The position numbers and the translations under genes are program-made. The notes beneath the pieces were generated by a model, which was not told the DNA's origin, made no database searches, and saw only the letters and a program-made list of their open reading frames with translations. This document shows, piece after piece, positions 50,822 to 60,069 of a DNA stretch of 64,000 bases; position 1 is the first letter of the stretch, and each line of letters opens with the position of its first letter. The DNA is from Eubacterium callanderi (GTDB lineage: Bacteria; Bacillota; Clostridia; Eubacteriales; Eubacteriaceae), in NCBI RefSeq assembly GCF_900142645.1, contig NZ_FRBP01000003.1, positions 124,001-188,000 on the forward strand, written 5' to 3'.

Positions 50822-50859
50822 AAAAAACAAAGAAGATGTCACAGCCGGATGACACCTTC
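50822..50859 (-). terminator. Terminator of the trp operon
   Basis: Minus-strand GAAGGTGTCA with TGACATCTTC around an 8-base loop, then TTTGTTTTTT. It lies 262 bp past trpA, beyond the repeat element, so the element is within the transcript. Confidence 0.7.
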
Positions 50860-50916
50860 AGATGATTGAGAATATTGTAAGCAAGCTGTAAAGTTAAGAT
50901 AAGAGGCGATTTTATA

Positions 50917-51069
50917 AATGGAGAATACAGAATTGAGAATGGAGAATTATATGAATCCTTTTCTACCTAAAAAGCGATTAAAACAGCGGCCTTTGGCCGC
51001 AAATCCAATCAAAAATGCGGCAGCATTTTGCTCCTGTAATTCTTCATTTTCCATTCTCAATTCTCCATT
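50917..51069. repeat. MITE-like element, copy 1 (trailer of trp operon)
   Basis: 153 bp bounded by perfect terminal inverted repeats AATGGAGAAT / ATTCTCCATT, with internal repeats of the GAGAATTGAGAATGGAG type near both ends and a central part containing AAGCGATTAAAACAGCGGCC and GCAGCATTTTG. Same orientation as, and clearly homologous to, the copy at 57638-57787. No coding capacity. Confidence 0.85.
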
Positions 51070-51120
51070 GACAATCCTCTCTTTAACGTTTCGCCTTCTC
51101 ATGATAAAATTTAAAAAATT

Positions 51121-51921
51121 TTAACGCTTCAAATCATTGTTATTTTTCATGCAGGCTGCTTTCATTTTCCGGACGTACTCCTCGATAACCGGTCCTGCGG
51201 CTTCACCGTTCGCTTCGATCATCTTCACAATGGCCGACCCTACAATCACTCCGTCTGCGTATGCGCTGATGCTCTCTGCCTGCTCCGGCTCAGAGATGCC
51301 AAAGCCGACAGCTGCCGGTGTGCTGGTATTTTCCCGTATAACCCGGATCATCGACTGAAGGTCTGTTGTGATCTCAGACCGGACGCCGGTAACCCCGAGG
51401 GAGGATACCGTATAGATAAAGCCCGAAGCCTCCCTGGCAATTTGTCCGATGCGCTGTTCGGAGGTCGGCGCGATCAGCGAGATGACATCCACATCGTATT
51501 TCTCTGCGATGGGCCGTACCTCCCCGTTTTCTTCAAAGGGCAGGTCTGGAATGATGAGGCCGTCGATTCCCGCCTCCTGACACCTGGCGCAGAACCGGTC
51601 AATGCCGTAGGTAAAGATCGGATTGACATAGGTCAAAAAAACCAGCGGCACCTGAACCTTTTTACGCACCCGGGCCACCATGTCAAAAATTTTGTCGGTT
51701 GTGGCGCCCTGGCTGAGCGCGCGGATATTTGCCCGCTGGATCACCGGTCCCTCAGCGATGGGGTCAGAAAAAGGAATCCCCAGCTCAATGAGGTCTGCCC
51801 CTGCCCGCTCCATGAGCGTGATGAACTCCTCTGTTTTTTCAAGGGTCGGGTCACCCGCTGTAATAAAACCAATGAAGGCTTTTCCGTGGTCAAAGGTCTT
51901 TGCGATGCGATGGTTACTCAT
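51121..51921 (-). CDS. trpA: Tryptophan synthase alpha chain
   Basis: 266 residues. Cleaves indole-3-glycerol phosphate. TIM-barrel motifs: [12 protein letters not shown] (about 19-30), [18 protein letters not shown] (split near 41-58, catalytic Glu and Asp), GVTGVRSE, and [10 protein letters not shown]. It overlaps trpB by 8 bp. Last gene of the operon. Confidence 0.97.
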   Translation of the reverse strand: MSNHRIAKTFDHGKAFIGFITAGDPTLEKTEEFITLMERAGADLIELGIPFSDPIAEGPVIQRANIRALSQGATTDKIFDMVARVRKKVQVPLVFLTYVNPIFTYGIDRFCARCQEAGIDGLIIPDLPFEENGEVRPIAEKYDVDVISLIAPTSEQRIGQIAREASGFIYTVSSLGVTGVRSEITTDLQSMIRVIRENTSTPAAVGFGISEPEQAESISAYADGVIVGSAIVKMIEANGEAAGPVIEEYVRKMKAACMKNNNDLKR

Positions 51922-53098
51922 GTAAATCTACCCCCTTATAACGTGCGATGGCTGCCACGTCCTTATCTCCGCGGCCCGATAAACAGATAATGATGCTCTC
52001 ATCCGCTGACATGGACGGCGCCAGCTTTCTGGCGTAAGCGACAGCGTGAGCGCTCTCAACTGCCGGGATAATCCCTTCTGTCCGCGAGAGGTATTCAAAG
52101 GCGCTGATGGCCTCGTCATCGGTGACTGGCACATACTCCGCCCTGCCAAGATCGTGCAGGTGAGCGTGCTCCGGGCCGATACCGGGATAATCCAGCCCGG
52201 CTGAGATGGAGTATACCGGGGCGATCTGGCCGTAGACATCCTGACAGAAATAGGATTTCATGCCGTGAAAAATGCCGGGTGTGCCCTTGGCGATGGTGGC
52301 TGCGTGTTTGTCGGTGTCCACGCCCTTTCCTGCCGCCTCACAGCCGATGAGCCGCACATCCCGATCTTCTATAAAATGGTAAAACATCCCCATGGCGTTG
52401 CTGCCGCCGCCCACACAGGCCAGAACTGCCGCGGGCAGTTTTCCTTCTCTTTCCAGAATCTGCTCTCTGGCCTCTCTGCTGATCACAGACTGAAAATCGC
52501 GCACCATCATGGGAAAGGGGTGCGGTCCCATCACTGAGCCCAGCACATAGTGGGTATCAATGATCCGGCTGGTCCATTCCCGCATGGTTTCATTGACGGC
52601 GTCCTTTAAAGTCATGGTGCCGCTGGTCACCGCGTGGACCTTTGCGCCGAGCAGCTCCATCCGGTAAACATTCAGAGCCTGGCGGTCGGTGTCCTCCTTC
52701 CCCATGAAGATTTCACATTCCATATCCATGAGCGCCGCGGCGGTGGCGGTGGCGACACCGTGCTGCCCGGCCCCTGTCTCTGCGATCACGCGGGTTTTGC
52801 CCATTTTCTTTGCCAGAAGCACCTGCCCCAGCACATTGTTAATTTTATGTGAGCCTGTATGGTTCAGGTCCTCACGCTTCAGATAAATCTTTGCGCCTCC
52901 AAGATCCCTTGTCATTTTTTCTGCATAGTATAGTAATGAAGGGCGGCCTGCGTAATTTTTCAGCAGGTCATTCAGCTCGGCATTGAAGGCCGGGTCCTTT
53001 TTATAATGCTCGTAAGCCTCCTCGAGCTCAATCACCGCGTTCATTAATGTCTCAGGGATATACTGGCCCCCGTGCTGTCCGTAGCGTCCTTTTGTCAT
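51914..53098 (-). CDS. trpB: Tryptophan synthase beta chain
   Basis: 394 residues. PLP enzyme joining indole and serine. [16 protein letters not shown] at the start, the PLP lysine in [15 protein letters not shown] (about 78-92), [13 protein letters not shown] and GGGSNAMG. TrpB1-type, as expected next to trpA. ATGA overlap with trpF. Confidence 0.97.
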   Translation of the reverse strand: MTKGRYGQHGGQYIPETLMNAVIELEEAYEHYKKDPAFNAELNDLLKNYAGRPSLLYYAEKMTRDLGGAKIYLKREDLNHTGSHKINNVLGQVLLAKKMGKTRVIAETGAGQHGVATATAAALMDMECEIFMGKEDTDRQALNVYRMELLGAKVHAVTSGTMTLKDAVNETMREWTSRIIDTHYVLGSVMGPHPFPMMVRDFQSVISREAREQILEREGKLPAAVLACVGGGSNAMGMFYHFIEDRDVRLIGCEAAGKGVDTDKHAATIAKGTPGIFHGMKSYFCQDVYGQIAPVYSISAGLDYPGIGPEHAHLHDLGRAEYVPVTDDEAISAFEYLSRTEGIIPAVESAHAVAYARKLAPSMSADESIIICLSGRGDKDVAAIARYKGVDLHE

Positions 53099-53724
53099 TG
53101 ATCGAATCTCCTTATTTTTTTAATGATTTCCTCTATTTTACCGGGGTCTTTGCGCCCGTTTGTCTCCACACCGCTGCTGATATCCACACCATATGGCCGG
53201 ACGGTCCTTATGGCCGTTTCGATGTTTTCAATATTCAGCCCGCCTGCCAGGAAAAAGGGCTTACCGCTCGTATTTCCTCTCAGCAGCGCCCAGTTGAAAG
53301 CCCTGCCGGTGCCGCCGTAGGCGTTCTTATTATAGGTGTCCAGCAGCAGGTAATCCGCCTGGTCATAGGCTTTAAGCGCCGCCAGGCTTTCTTCTCCCCT
53401 GATTCTAAAGGCCTTTACCACCGGGCAGCCGGTCTCGCGGCGCACCCTCTCGGCAAAGGCTGGGGGCTCATCGCCGTGAAGCTGGACAATGTCAAGAATA
53501 TCCCGGCTGGTAATGTCCAGAACCGTCTCCAGACTGGGGTTGACAAAAACACCCACACTCTGGATTTCCGGGTCGAGCTGTCTTTTCAGCGTGATGGCCT
53601 GCTGTGGTGTGAGGCGGCGTCTGCTCTCGGCAAATACAAAGCCGATATAGTCTGGCCGGGCCGCATTGACGGCCTCGACATCCTGTGGCCTTGTCAGGCC
53701 GCATATTTTAATCTTTGTCTTCAT
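53095..53724 (-). CDS. trpF: Phosphoribosylanthranilate isomerase
   Basis: 209 residues. [15 protein letters not shown] (about 6-20, catalytic Cys), [16 protein letters not shown] and [13 protein letters not shown] (catalytic Asp). ATGA overlaps with trpC and trpB on either side. Confidence 0.96.
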   Translation of the reverse strand: MKTKIKICGLTRPQDVEAVNAARPDYIGFVFAESRRRLTPQQAITLKRQLDPEIQSVGVFVNPSLETVLDITSRDILDIVQLHGDEPPAFAERVRRETGCPVVKAFRIRGEESLAALKAYDQADYLLLDTYNKNAYGGTGRAFNWALLRGNTSGKPFFLAGGLNIENIETAIRTVRPYGVDISSGVETNGRKDPGKIEEIIKKIRRFDQ

Positions 53725-54509
53725 GCCAGACGCTCTCCCCGCAACCTTGCCAGCTCCTCCGCCTTGCGGCTGCTGCGCATCAGAGTCTCACCGATGAGCA
53801 CTGCGTCGGTGCCGTTTTTCCTGAGCGCGTCAATATCCCCGGGGGTTTTAATGCCGCTTTCAGAGACAAAAGTGATATGCTCTGGCACCAGCTGCCTGAG
53901 TCGCGCACTGTTTTCGATGTCGACCTCAAAGGTTTTAAGGTTCCGGTTGTTGACGCCGATCACCCGGGCGCCTGCCTCAAGGGCCGAGCAGACCTCTGCC
54001 GCGTCGTGGGCCTCCACCAGGGCGGACAGGCCCAGTCTGTCGGCAATGCGGATATATTCCGTCAGGGCTTCTGTGTCAAGGAGCGCGCAGATCAGCAAAA
54101 CAGCGTCTGCCCCGATGATTCTGGCCTCGTAAATCTGATAGGGGTCAATGGTAAAATCCTTTCGGATAACCGGAATGCTCACCGCCCTCTTGACAGCGCT
54201 CAGATAATCGTCACTGCCTAAAAAGTATTGGGGCTCGGTGAGGACTGAGATCGCGTCTGCGCCGGCAGCCTCGTAATCTCTGGCGATATGCACATAGGGA
54301 AAATCCGGAGCGATAAGCCCCTTTGAGGGGGACGCTTTCTTGACCTCACAGATAAAAGCAATGTCCTCTTTTTTTAACGCCTTTTCAAAGCAAAAGGGCT
54401 TTTCGGGCTTTATGGACAGGGCTTCCTCTCTTACGCTTTCCAAAGGCCGCTCTCCCTTTAACCGGTCGACCCGTACCCTGGCGCTGGCCGCTAATTTATC
54501 TAAAATCAT
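53721..54509 (-). CDS. trpC: Indole-3-glycerol phosphate synthase
   Basis: 262 residues from the ATG at 54509 (GAGGTG upstream; a GTG one codon earlier is possible). CEVKKASPSKGLIAPDF (about 56-72), SVLTEPQYFLGSDDYL, RKDFTIDPYQI, GVNNRNLKTF and ESGIKTPGDI. Overlaps trpD by 14 bp. Confidence 0.96.
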   Translation of the reverse strand: MILDKLAASARVRVDRLKGERPLESVREEALSIKPEKPFCFEKALKKEDIAFICEVKKASPSKGLIAPDFPYVHIARDYEAAGADAISVLTEPQYFLGSDDYLSAVKRAVSIPVIRKDFTIDPYQIYEARIIGADAVLLICALLDTEALTEYIRIADRLGLSALVEAHDAAEVCSALEAGARVIGVNNRNLKTFEVDIENSARLRQLVPEHITFVSESGIKTPGDIDALRKNGTDAVLIGETLMRSSRKAEELARLRGERLA

Positions 54510-55524
54510 CACGCTGCACCTCGTTGGACAAAGCGATAAAACGATTCAGCTGTTCCATGGCCTTGCCGCTGTCAATCAGGTTCTCCCCATAGCGCACACA
54601 TTCCCGGAGGGTCATCTGGTTATAGGTCATATACAGGCATACCGCCGCGTTTAAGAGCACCACGTCGCGCTTGGGGCCGCGAACACCACTCAGGATCTCC
54701 CGGGCGATCTCAGCATTTTCCTGAGGGTCTCCGCCCACCAGCGCCTCCTTTGTGCAGCGCGCCAGCCCCAGCTGCTCCGGTGAGAGGAAAAAGCTGTTGA
54801 GCTGGCCATCGTTTATCTCGCAGATGGTAGTTGTATCGCACAGGGTAATCTCGTCCAGCCCGTCGTGTCCGTGGACCACCATGCCCCGTTTAACGCCAAG
54901 GTTTGAGAGCACTCTGGCGAGGGGCTCTACCAGATTCTCGTCGTAGACGCCCAGCAGCTGCATATTTGCGCCGGCCGGGTTGGCCAGAGGCCCCAGGATA
55001 TTAAAAATAGTGCGGACTGCGATTTCCTTGCGGACTGGGCCGGCATACTTCATGGAGGCATGGTAAACCGGCGCAAACATGAAGCAGATGCCTGCCTCTC
55101 TCAGCATCCGCGCGTTCTGCTCTGCGTTCAGGTCAATCTTTACGCCCAGGGCTTCCAGGCAGTCCGCGGCGCCGCATTTGCTGGAAACACTCCGGTTGCC
55201 GTGCTTGGCGACTGGCACTCCGCCGGCTGAGACCACAATGCCGGAGACGGTGGAGATGTTAAAGGTGTTGGCCTCATCGCCCCCGGTGCCCACAATTTCC
55301 AGCACGTCCATGCCCGGGTCCAGCTTTGTGCATTTTTCACGCATCACCGCTGCACAGGCTGTGATCTCCTCAATGGTCTCGCCCTTCATCCGCATGGCGG
55401 TAAGGAAGGAGCCGATCTGCGCGTTGGTGGCCTTCCCCTCCATAATCTGGTTGAAGGCCTCTTTAGTGGCGTCCAGATCAAGATCATGTCCGTTTAAAAC
55501 CGTATAGATCGCATCCTGTATCAT
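54496..55524 (-). CDS. trpD: Anthranilate phosphoribosyltransferase
   Basis: 342 residues, without a fused glutaminase. PRPP site GTGGDEANTFNIST (about 81-94), KHGNRSVSSKCGAAD, the helical N-terminal domain, and VHGHDGLDEIT. Overlaps trpG (4 bp) and trpC. Confidence 0.96.
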   Translation of the reverse strand: MIQDAIYTVLNGHDLDLDATKEAFNQIMEGKATNAQIGSFLTAMRMKGETIEEITACAAVMREKCTKLDPGMDVLEIVGTGGDEANTFNISTVSGIVVSAGGVPVAKHGNRSVSSKCGAADCLEALGVKIDLNAEQNARMLREAGICFMFAPVYHASMKYAGPVRKEIAVRTIFNILGPLANPAGANMQLLGVYDENLVEPLARVLSNLGVKRGMVVHGHDGLDEITLCDTTTICEINDGQLNSFFLSPEQLGLARCTKEALVGGDPQENAEIAREILSGVRGPKRDVVLLNAAVCLYMTYNQMTLRECVRYGENLIDSGKAMEQLNRFIALSNEVQRDDFR

Positions 55525-56102
55525 TGTATTTTACCTCCCAGCGCTAAAAAATTTTCAATGATGATATTTCCCTGTGGTGTCAATATGGATTCCGGATGAA
55601 ACTGAAGCCCGTACACATCAAAATCCCGGTGCTTGACGCCCATGACCTCATCGGCATTGTCCTCAGCGATGATGAGCAGCTCATCGGGCAGGCTGCTCCG
55701 ACTGACTGCCAGCGAATGATAGCGGGCCGCGTCCATAATGGGCGGCAGGCCTTTGAACAGCGGGCTCCCGTTGGCAATGTGAATGCTGCTCCTTTTCCCG
55801 TGGATCAGCTCACTGGCGTAGGTGACCTCTGCGCCGAAGGCCTCACAGATGGCCTGATGCCCGAGGCACACACCTAAAACCGGAAGCTTTCCGGAAAACC
55901 GCCGGACCACCGCCTCACAGACTCCCGCGTCAGCAGGCCGCCCAGGGCCCGGGGACAGAATGATGTGGGATGGGTGCAGCGCCTCGATTTCGTCCACGCT
56001 CAGAGCGTCATTCCGGATGACCTTCAGGTCCGGGTTTACCCTGCCTACCTGCTGCACAAGATTGTATGAAAAGCTGTCGTAGTTATCTATGATTAAGATC
56101 AT
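55521..56102 (-). CDS. trpG: Anthranilate synthase glutaminase subunit
   Basis: 193 residues. Class I amidotransferase: DNYDSFSYNLVQ, LSPGPGRPADAG, the catalytic Cys in VLGVCLGHQAI (about 79) and the His-x-Glu of FHPESILTP (about 170). Supplies ammonia to TrpE; could also be shared with a PabB elsewhere, but the operon context supports trpG. Overlaps trpE by one base. Confidence 0.95.
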   Translation of the reverse strand: MILIIDNYDSFSYNLVQQVGRVNPDLKVIRNDALSVDEIEALHPSHIILSPGPGRPADAGVCEAVVRRFSGKLPVLGVCLGHQAICEAFGAEVTYASELIHGKRSSIHIANGSPLFKGLPPIMDAARYHSLAVSRSSLPDELLIIAEDNADEVMGVKHRDFDVYGLQFHPESILTPQGNIIIENFLALGGKIQ

Positions 56103-57568
56103 CAGTCCATTACCTCCACCGATTGTTTTACCGCTTCAACCACAGCCATGGCTTTGTTGATGCTCTCCTGGTATTCCTTTTCCGGATCGCTGTCTGCGAC
56201 CACACCGCCGCCCGACTGGACATAGACCCGGCCGTCCTTCTTCACTGCTGTCCGGATGGCAATGCAGACATCCATGTTTCCGGTGAAGTCGATATAGCCG
56301 ATGGCACCGCCGTAAATGCCCCGCCGTATCCCTTCAAGCTCGTTGATGATCTCACAGGCTCTTATCTTAGGCGCACCCGAGAGTGTGCCCGCTGGGAGAA
56401 CTGCCGTAACCGCGTCAAGCTGATCCATGTTTTCTCTCAGCTGCCCGGTTACCACAGAGGTAATGTGCATGACATGGGAATATTTCTGGACTTTCAGATA
56501 TTCCTGCACCTTAACGCTGCCGTACCGGCTTACCCTACCGAGGTCGTTTCGCCCCAGGTCTACCAGCATATTGTGCTCTGCCAGCTCCTTGGGATCTTTG
56601 AGCAGGCGCTCCTCAAGCTCAGCATCCTCCTCACTGGTTCTGCCCCTCGGGCTGGTACCGGCAATGGGAAAGGTTGAGAGCTCACCGTCCTGAAGCTTTA
56701 CCAGCGTCTCGGGGGATGCCCCGGCGATTTCGAGGTCATCGCATGCGATATAATACATGTAGGGCGAAGGGTTGATGGTCCTCAGCACACGGTAGGTATT
56801 AAATAGGCTCCCCTCCATCTCAGCGGTCAGTCGGTTGGAGGGCACTGCCTGGAAAATATCGCCCTCGCGGATATAGCCCTTGGTCTTCTTCACGATCTCA
56901 CAGTAGGCTTCCCTGTCAAAATGGGGCTTGAAATCGCTGAGCAGTCTTGGCAGCTGGCCGCTCGCCGGCACGTCGCTGTGGATCAGGCCCACCAGGTAAT
57001 CCAGCTCCCTGACGGCCCGGTTATAGTTCACCGCCAGATGATCGGTTTTGATGGTAACCATAATCACGATCTTCTGCCGCAGCTGGTCAAAGGCAATGAC
57101 TTTCTCAAACAGCATAAGGTCCAGATCGTTAAAGCCCGCGCTGTCGTCGCCGTCAAATCGCAGGGACGGCTCGCTGTACTTCAGATAGTCGTAGGAAAAA
57201 TATCCGACAAAGCCGCCGGTAAAGGGCGGCAGCTCAGCCACCTTAGGGCTTCTGTACTCGGACAGGATGCGTCTTATCTCCTGTCCCGGATCATCGGTCT
57301 CTAACCTGACCGCCGTACCGTTTTTGATTTCCATGAGCCCGTCCTTGCACTTCACCTCGACCACTGGGTCAAAGCCGAGAAAGGAGTAGCGTCCCCACTT
57401 CTCAACACCCTCGACACTCTCCAGCAGGTAGCAGCGTGAGCTGATACTCTTTAATATTTTCAGCACCTGAATCGGTGTCTTGATGTCCGCAAAGATTTCG
57501 CAGCTGACAGGAAAGGCCGCAAAGCCCTCGGATTGTCGCTGTACTGTTTCTAATGATGGTATTTTCAT
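56102..57568 (-). CDS. trpE: Anthranilate synthase component I
   Basis: 488 residues. Chorismate-binding enzyme: the feedback-site-like LLESVEG near residue 48 (LLES.E is the tryptophan-binding motif), IAGTSPRGRTSEEDAELE (split near 312-330), VDLGRNDLGRVS, GTLSGAPKIRA and the YGGAIGYIDF end. AAGGAG precedes the ATG. First gene of trpEGDCFBA; likely both feedback-inhibited and T-box controlled. Confidence 0.97.
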   Translation of the reverse strand: MKIPSLETVQRQSEGFAAFPVSCEIFADIKTPIQVLKILKSISSRCYLLESVEGVEKWGRYSFLGFDPVVEVKCKDGLMEIKNGTAVRLETDDPGQEIRRILSEYRSPKVAELPPFTGGFVGYFSYDYLKYSEPSLRFDGDDSAGFNDLDLMLFEKVIAFDQLRQKIVIMVTIKTDHLAVNYNRAVRELDYLVGLIHSDVPASGQLPRLLSDFKPHFDREAYCEIVKKTKGYIREGDIFQAVPSNRLTAEMEGSLFNTYRVLRTINPSPYMYYIACDDLEIAGASPETLVKLQDGELSTFPIAGTSPRGRTSEEDAELEERLLKDPKELAEHNMLVDLGRNDLGRVSRYGSVKVQEYLKVQKYSHVMHITSVVTGQLRENMDQLDAVTAVLPAGTLSGAPKIRACEIINELEGIRRGIYGGAIGYIDFTGNMDVCIAIRTAVKKDGRVYVQSGGGVVADSDPEKEYQESINKAMAVVEAVKQSVEVMD

Positions 57569-57637
57569 GGGATACTCCTTTTATGATGATGATAAGATTG
57601 GTCATTAGCGGGCAAAGCGGTGTGAAGAAGGCTGGCT

Positions 57638-57787
57638 AATGGAGAATTGAGAATGCAGAATGGAGAATTTTTGAACCCTTTTACTCACGTAAAAGCGATT
57701 AAACAGCGGCCTACAGCCGCAATCCTAATCAAAATGCGCAGCATTTTGTTCCTGTAATTCTCCATTCTCAATTCTCAATTCTCCATT
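57638..57787. repeat. MITE-like element, copy 2 (leader of trp operon)
   Basis: 150 bp with terminal inverted repeats AATGGAGAAT / ATTCTCCATT and the same internal sequences as copy 1 (AAGCGATTAAACAGCGGCC, GCGCAGCATTTTGTTCC), in the same orientation. It lies between the T-box terminator and the trpE ribosome site, so it is transcribed as part of the 5' untranslated region. Confidence 0.87.
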
Positions 57788-57880
57788 GAAAAATCCTCTT
57801 TCTTTGACTTTGAATCAAACTTCCACTTTCCTCCAACGCTCTCCCCCTGCCAATTTTTTTCAAAAATTGGACAAAACATC

Positions 57881-58175
57881 AAAAAAACACCCGCCCTGTA
57901 ATATAAGCTCTATATTAAAGGACGAGTGTTGTAAGTTCTATGAAAACACCCGCGGTGCCACCTTTATTCACGGGACGCAAAAAGATCCCATGCTCTTTGC
58001 AGCGGTCCATCAACCGCCTCTTCAATAACGCAGAAGGTGCGTCGCAGAGTAATGGGAGCTTGCGCTCTGTTCACTGCGCCCTCGGTGATCCATTTAACAG
58101 GCTGCGTTCTGCCAAGCTCTCAGCATTCCCGGCTCTCTGTAAGTGCACGAACTGTTTTTATCTTCACGTCAATGG
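57881..58175 (-). promoter_or_regulatory. Trp T-box riboswitch with terminator
   Basis: Minus strand, 5' to 3': AGAGAG stem I motif (58133-58138), specifier loop with TGG followed by A (58090-58092), T-box core TGGCACCGCG (57951-57960), then a terminator CACTCGTCC / GGGCGGGTG with T7 (57881-57930). Uncharged tRNA-Trp would pair with the UGG specifier and the T-box and allow read-through into trpEGDCFBA. Confidence 0.93.
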
Positions 58176-58216
58176 TTTTTAAGGCAAGTATTCAGTTGTT
58201 GTTTTAATTGTGATTT

Positions 58217-58245
58217 ATTTTAGCACTCAAGATTTATGCTGTCAA
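58217..58245 (-). promoter_or_regulatory. Promoter of the trp operon
   Basis: Minus strand TTGACA (58240-58245), 17 bp, TAAAAT (58217-58222), located just before the T-box leader. Confidence 0.75.
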
Positions 58246-58319
58246 GCTTTTATGGATTAAAGTTTTTGTTCTTTTTTTAGAGCAATCTTGTTTTTGGGCT
58301 TTAATCCCCCTTACCAAAC

Positions 58320-58814
58320 TCAGTCATAGCGATAATACGCTTCGTACAAGCTGCATTTTTTGATTTCTCCGCGGTGGAAGGTGCCGGTCAGAAAGACGCC
58401 TGGCGTCTCTCTTTTTTCCTCTGATTCATAGAGATACAGCGTATCGCCGTCGATTTCATAATAGCGCTGAGTACGGTCGGGGTACGCTTCACGCATTCCG
58501 GACTGGTACAGATCGCTGTAGGAGTCGTCACTGGCATAGCCTGAGACGCCCGTGACGGTAAAGACCAGGTGGTTATCGGCGATGGCGTAGGTGCCGGAAG
58601 GGCCGTAACCGTAATAATCGTGTTTGCCAAACACAAAATTCCTGACAGCGTCGTACTTTCCAACATCATTGAATTTAATTTCCAGACTCTCCACTGGCAG
58701 CTCGCCGGCGTTATCCTTATGCCAGACACCCACTAAGGGGGATTTCTCAGGCACGCAACCCGCAAGCAGGGCCAGGAGCCCCACCATCACCATGATTAGC
58801 ATTCCTCGTTTCAT
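58320..58814 (-). CDS. Lipoprotein, lipocalin-like domain
   Basis: 164 residues from the ATG at 58814; AGGAGG lies nine bases upstream. The open frame extends 25 codons further but the signal peptide starts here. Lipobox LLAGCVP (Cys near 20). The mature protein begins SPLVGVWHKDNAG and has a strand-rich body (LVFTVTGV, RYYEIDGDTLYLYES), as in small lipocalin-like or META-type domains that open with a GxW motif. Function unknown. Tandem with a related lipoprotein gene 25 bp upstream. Confidence 0.75.
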   Translation of the reverse strand: MKRGMLIMVMVGLLALLAGCVPEKSPLVGVWHKDNAGELPVESLEIKFNDVGKYDAVRNFVFGKHDYYGYGPSGTYAIADNHLVFTVTGVSGYASDDSYSDLYQSGMREAYPDRTQRYYEIDGDTLYLYESEEKRETPGVFLTGTFHRGEIKKCSLYEAYYRYD

Positions 58815-58839
58815 TTCAGCCTGCCTCCTCTCCATACCC

Positions 58840-59397
58840 TTATCGCACAAACGTATATATTCCATTGACCATACTGCCCTTCTCAACATTTACTTTTTTG
58901 CTCATAATGTAGAGCTTATTGCCCAGCAGCTTATAGTAAAATTCGCGATTATCCATTCTTCTGGCATAGTTCGTCAGGGCCAGTCCCTCGTCAAATTTAC
59001 CGGGAGGCGCGTCGATCAGAGGCTTCTTCTCCCAATCGTCTGACCCTGTCATCTGCTTTTCATAAAACGCAGTCGCGTCCTTGTCAATAAACAGGGCTTC
59101 CTCAGACGGCAGGTAGGATATTCGGCTTAATTTCAGATAACCGGAGTCGGGATTGCTGCCGTAGCTGCCTTCAAAGGACAGAACTTTGTAGTGCCCGTCC
59201 ACATTAACACCCCGTCCGTCTGAAAACGTTCCGTCGTCGTTGAACACGATTTGGTGGTTCTGCATATCATCCTTTATCGGGCAGGTCTTCTCAAAATATT
59301 CTTCCTTCCAGGTTCCGACGATATCGCCGCCCTGCCCGCACCCGGTAGAAACAAAGCACACAGCCAGCACCGCCATTCCAATCAACAGCTTTTTCAT
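58840..59397 (-). CDS. Lipoprotein, lipocalin-like domain (related to neighbour)
   Basis: 185 residues from the ATG at 59397 (GGGGTGAGCGGA upstream). Lipobox FVSTGCGQ (Cys near 20), then GGDIVGTWKEEYF, the same opening pattern as the downstream gene, plus IVFNDDGTFSDG and a final FYYKLLGNKLYIMS strand pair. The two probably arose by duplication and then diverged. Role unknown. Confidence 0.75.
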   Translation of the reverse strand: MKKLLIGMAVLAVCFVSTGCGQGGDIVGTWKEEYFEKTCPIKDDMQNHQIVFNDDGTFSDGRGVNVDGHYKVLSFEGSYGSNPDSGYLKLSRISYLPSEEALFIDKDATAFYEKQMTGSDDWEKKPLIDAPPGKFDEGLALTNYARRMDNREFYYKLLGNKLYIMSKKVNVEKGSMVNGIYTFVR

Positions 59398-59523
59398 TCC
59401 GCTCACCCCTTTCCTTTCTCTCATTATAGCACATCTGAAAACGAACGTCATTCTGCTTTTAATGAAAACTTATCCATTTTCAGGTATAATGTGCTTTACG
59501 ATATAAGGAGAATACACCACTCT

Positions 59524-60069
59524 ATGAAAAACATCACGAAATTTGATCTTAAGATACTAAAAAAAATACAGAAAAACCTCTGCTCGCCGACGCTGGACAA
59601 GGTGATGATCGGGGCCACAAGGCTCGGGACTGCCGGCGCTGTCTGGATTGGCATCGGCGGCCTGATGATGCTCTCAAAAAAATACCGCCGTTGCGGGTTT
59701 ACGCTCGCAGCGGCGGTATCCTTTGACGTTTTCGCCAACAATATTCTGGTTAAAAATCTTTTCCACCGCGCTCGGCCCTGTGACGTTGACCAAACAGTAG
59801 CTCTGAAGATCCGGCGCCCCTTTGGCGCATCCTTCCCCTCCGGCCATACACTGACCTCAGTGACTGCCGCCACCATTCTGACTCTGAACAAAAAGTCCTT
59901 TGGCCTTGGCGCCATTCCGCTGGCCGCACTCATCAGCTTTTCCAGAATGTACCTTTTTGTCCACTATCCCTCGGATATTGCGGCGGCTACCGCTCTGGGG
60001 ATCGGGCTGGGTTCTGCGGCCTATGCCCTTGAGAAAAAGGCGCTGCCAGCCCCTAAAGAAGAGGCTTAA
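59524..60069 (+). CDS. PAP2-family phosphatase
   Basis: 181 residues from the ATG at 59524; AAGGAG lies 14 bases upstream, unusually far. Membrane protein with the three phosphatase motifs: KNLFHRARP (KxxxxxxRP, about 79-87), FPSGHTLTS (about 104) and SRMYLFVHYPSD (SRxxxxxHxxxD, about 139-150). Probable undecaprenyl- or phosphatidyl-phosphate phosphatase. Its end overlaps the end of the broken SGNH gene tail to tail. Confidence 0.9.
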   Translation: MKNITKFDLKILKKIQKNLCSPTLDKVMIGATRLGTAGAVWIGIGGLMMLSKKYRRCGFTLAAAVSFDVFANNILVKNLFHRARPCDVDQTVALKIRRPFGASFPSGHTLTSVTAATILTLNKKSFGLGAIPLAALISFSRMYLFVHYPSDIAAATALGIGLGSAAYALEKKALPAPKEEA

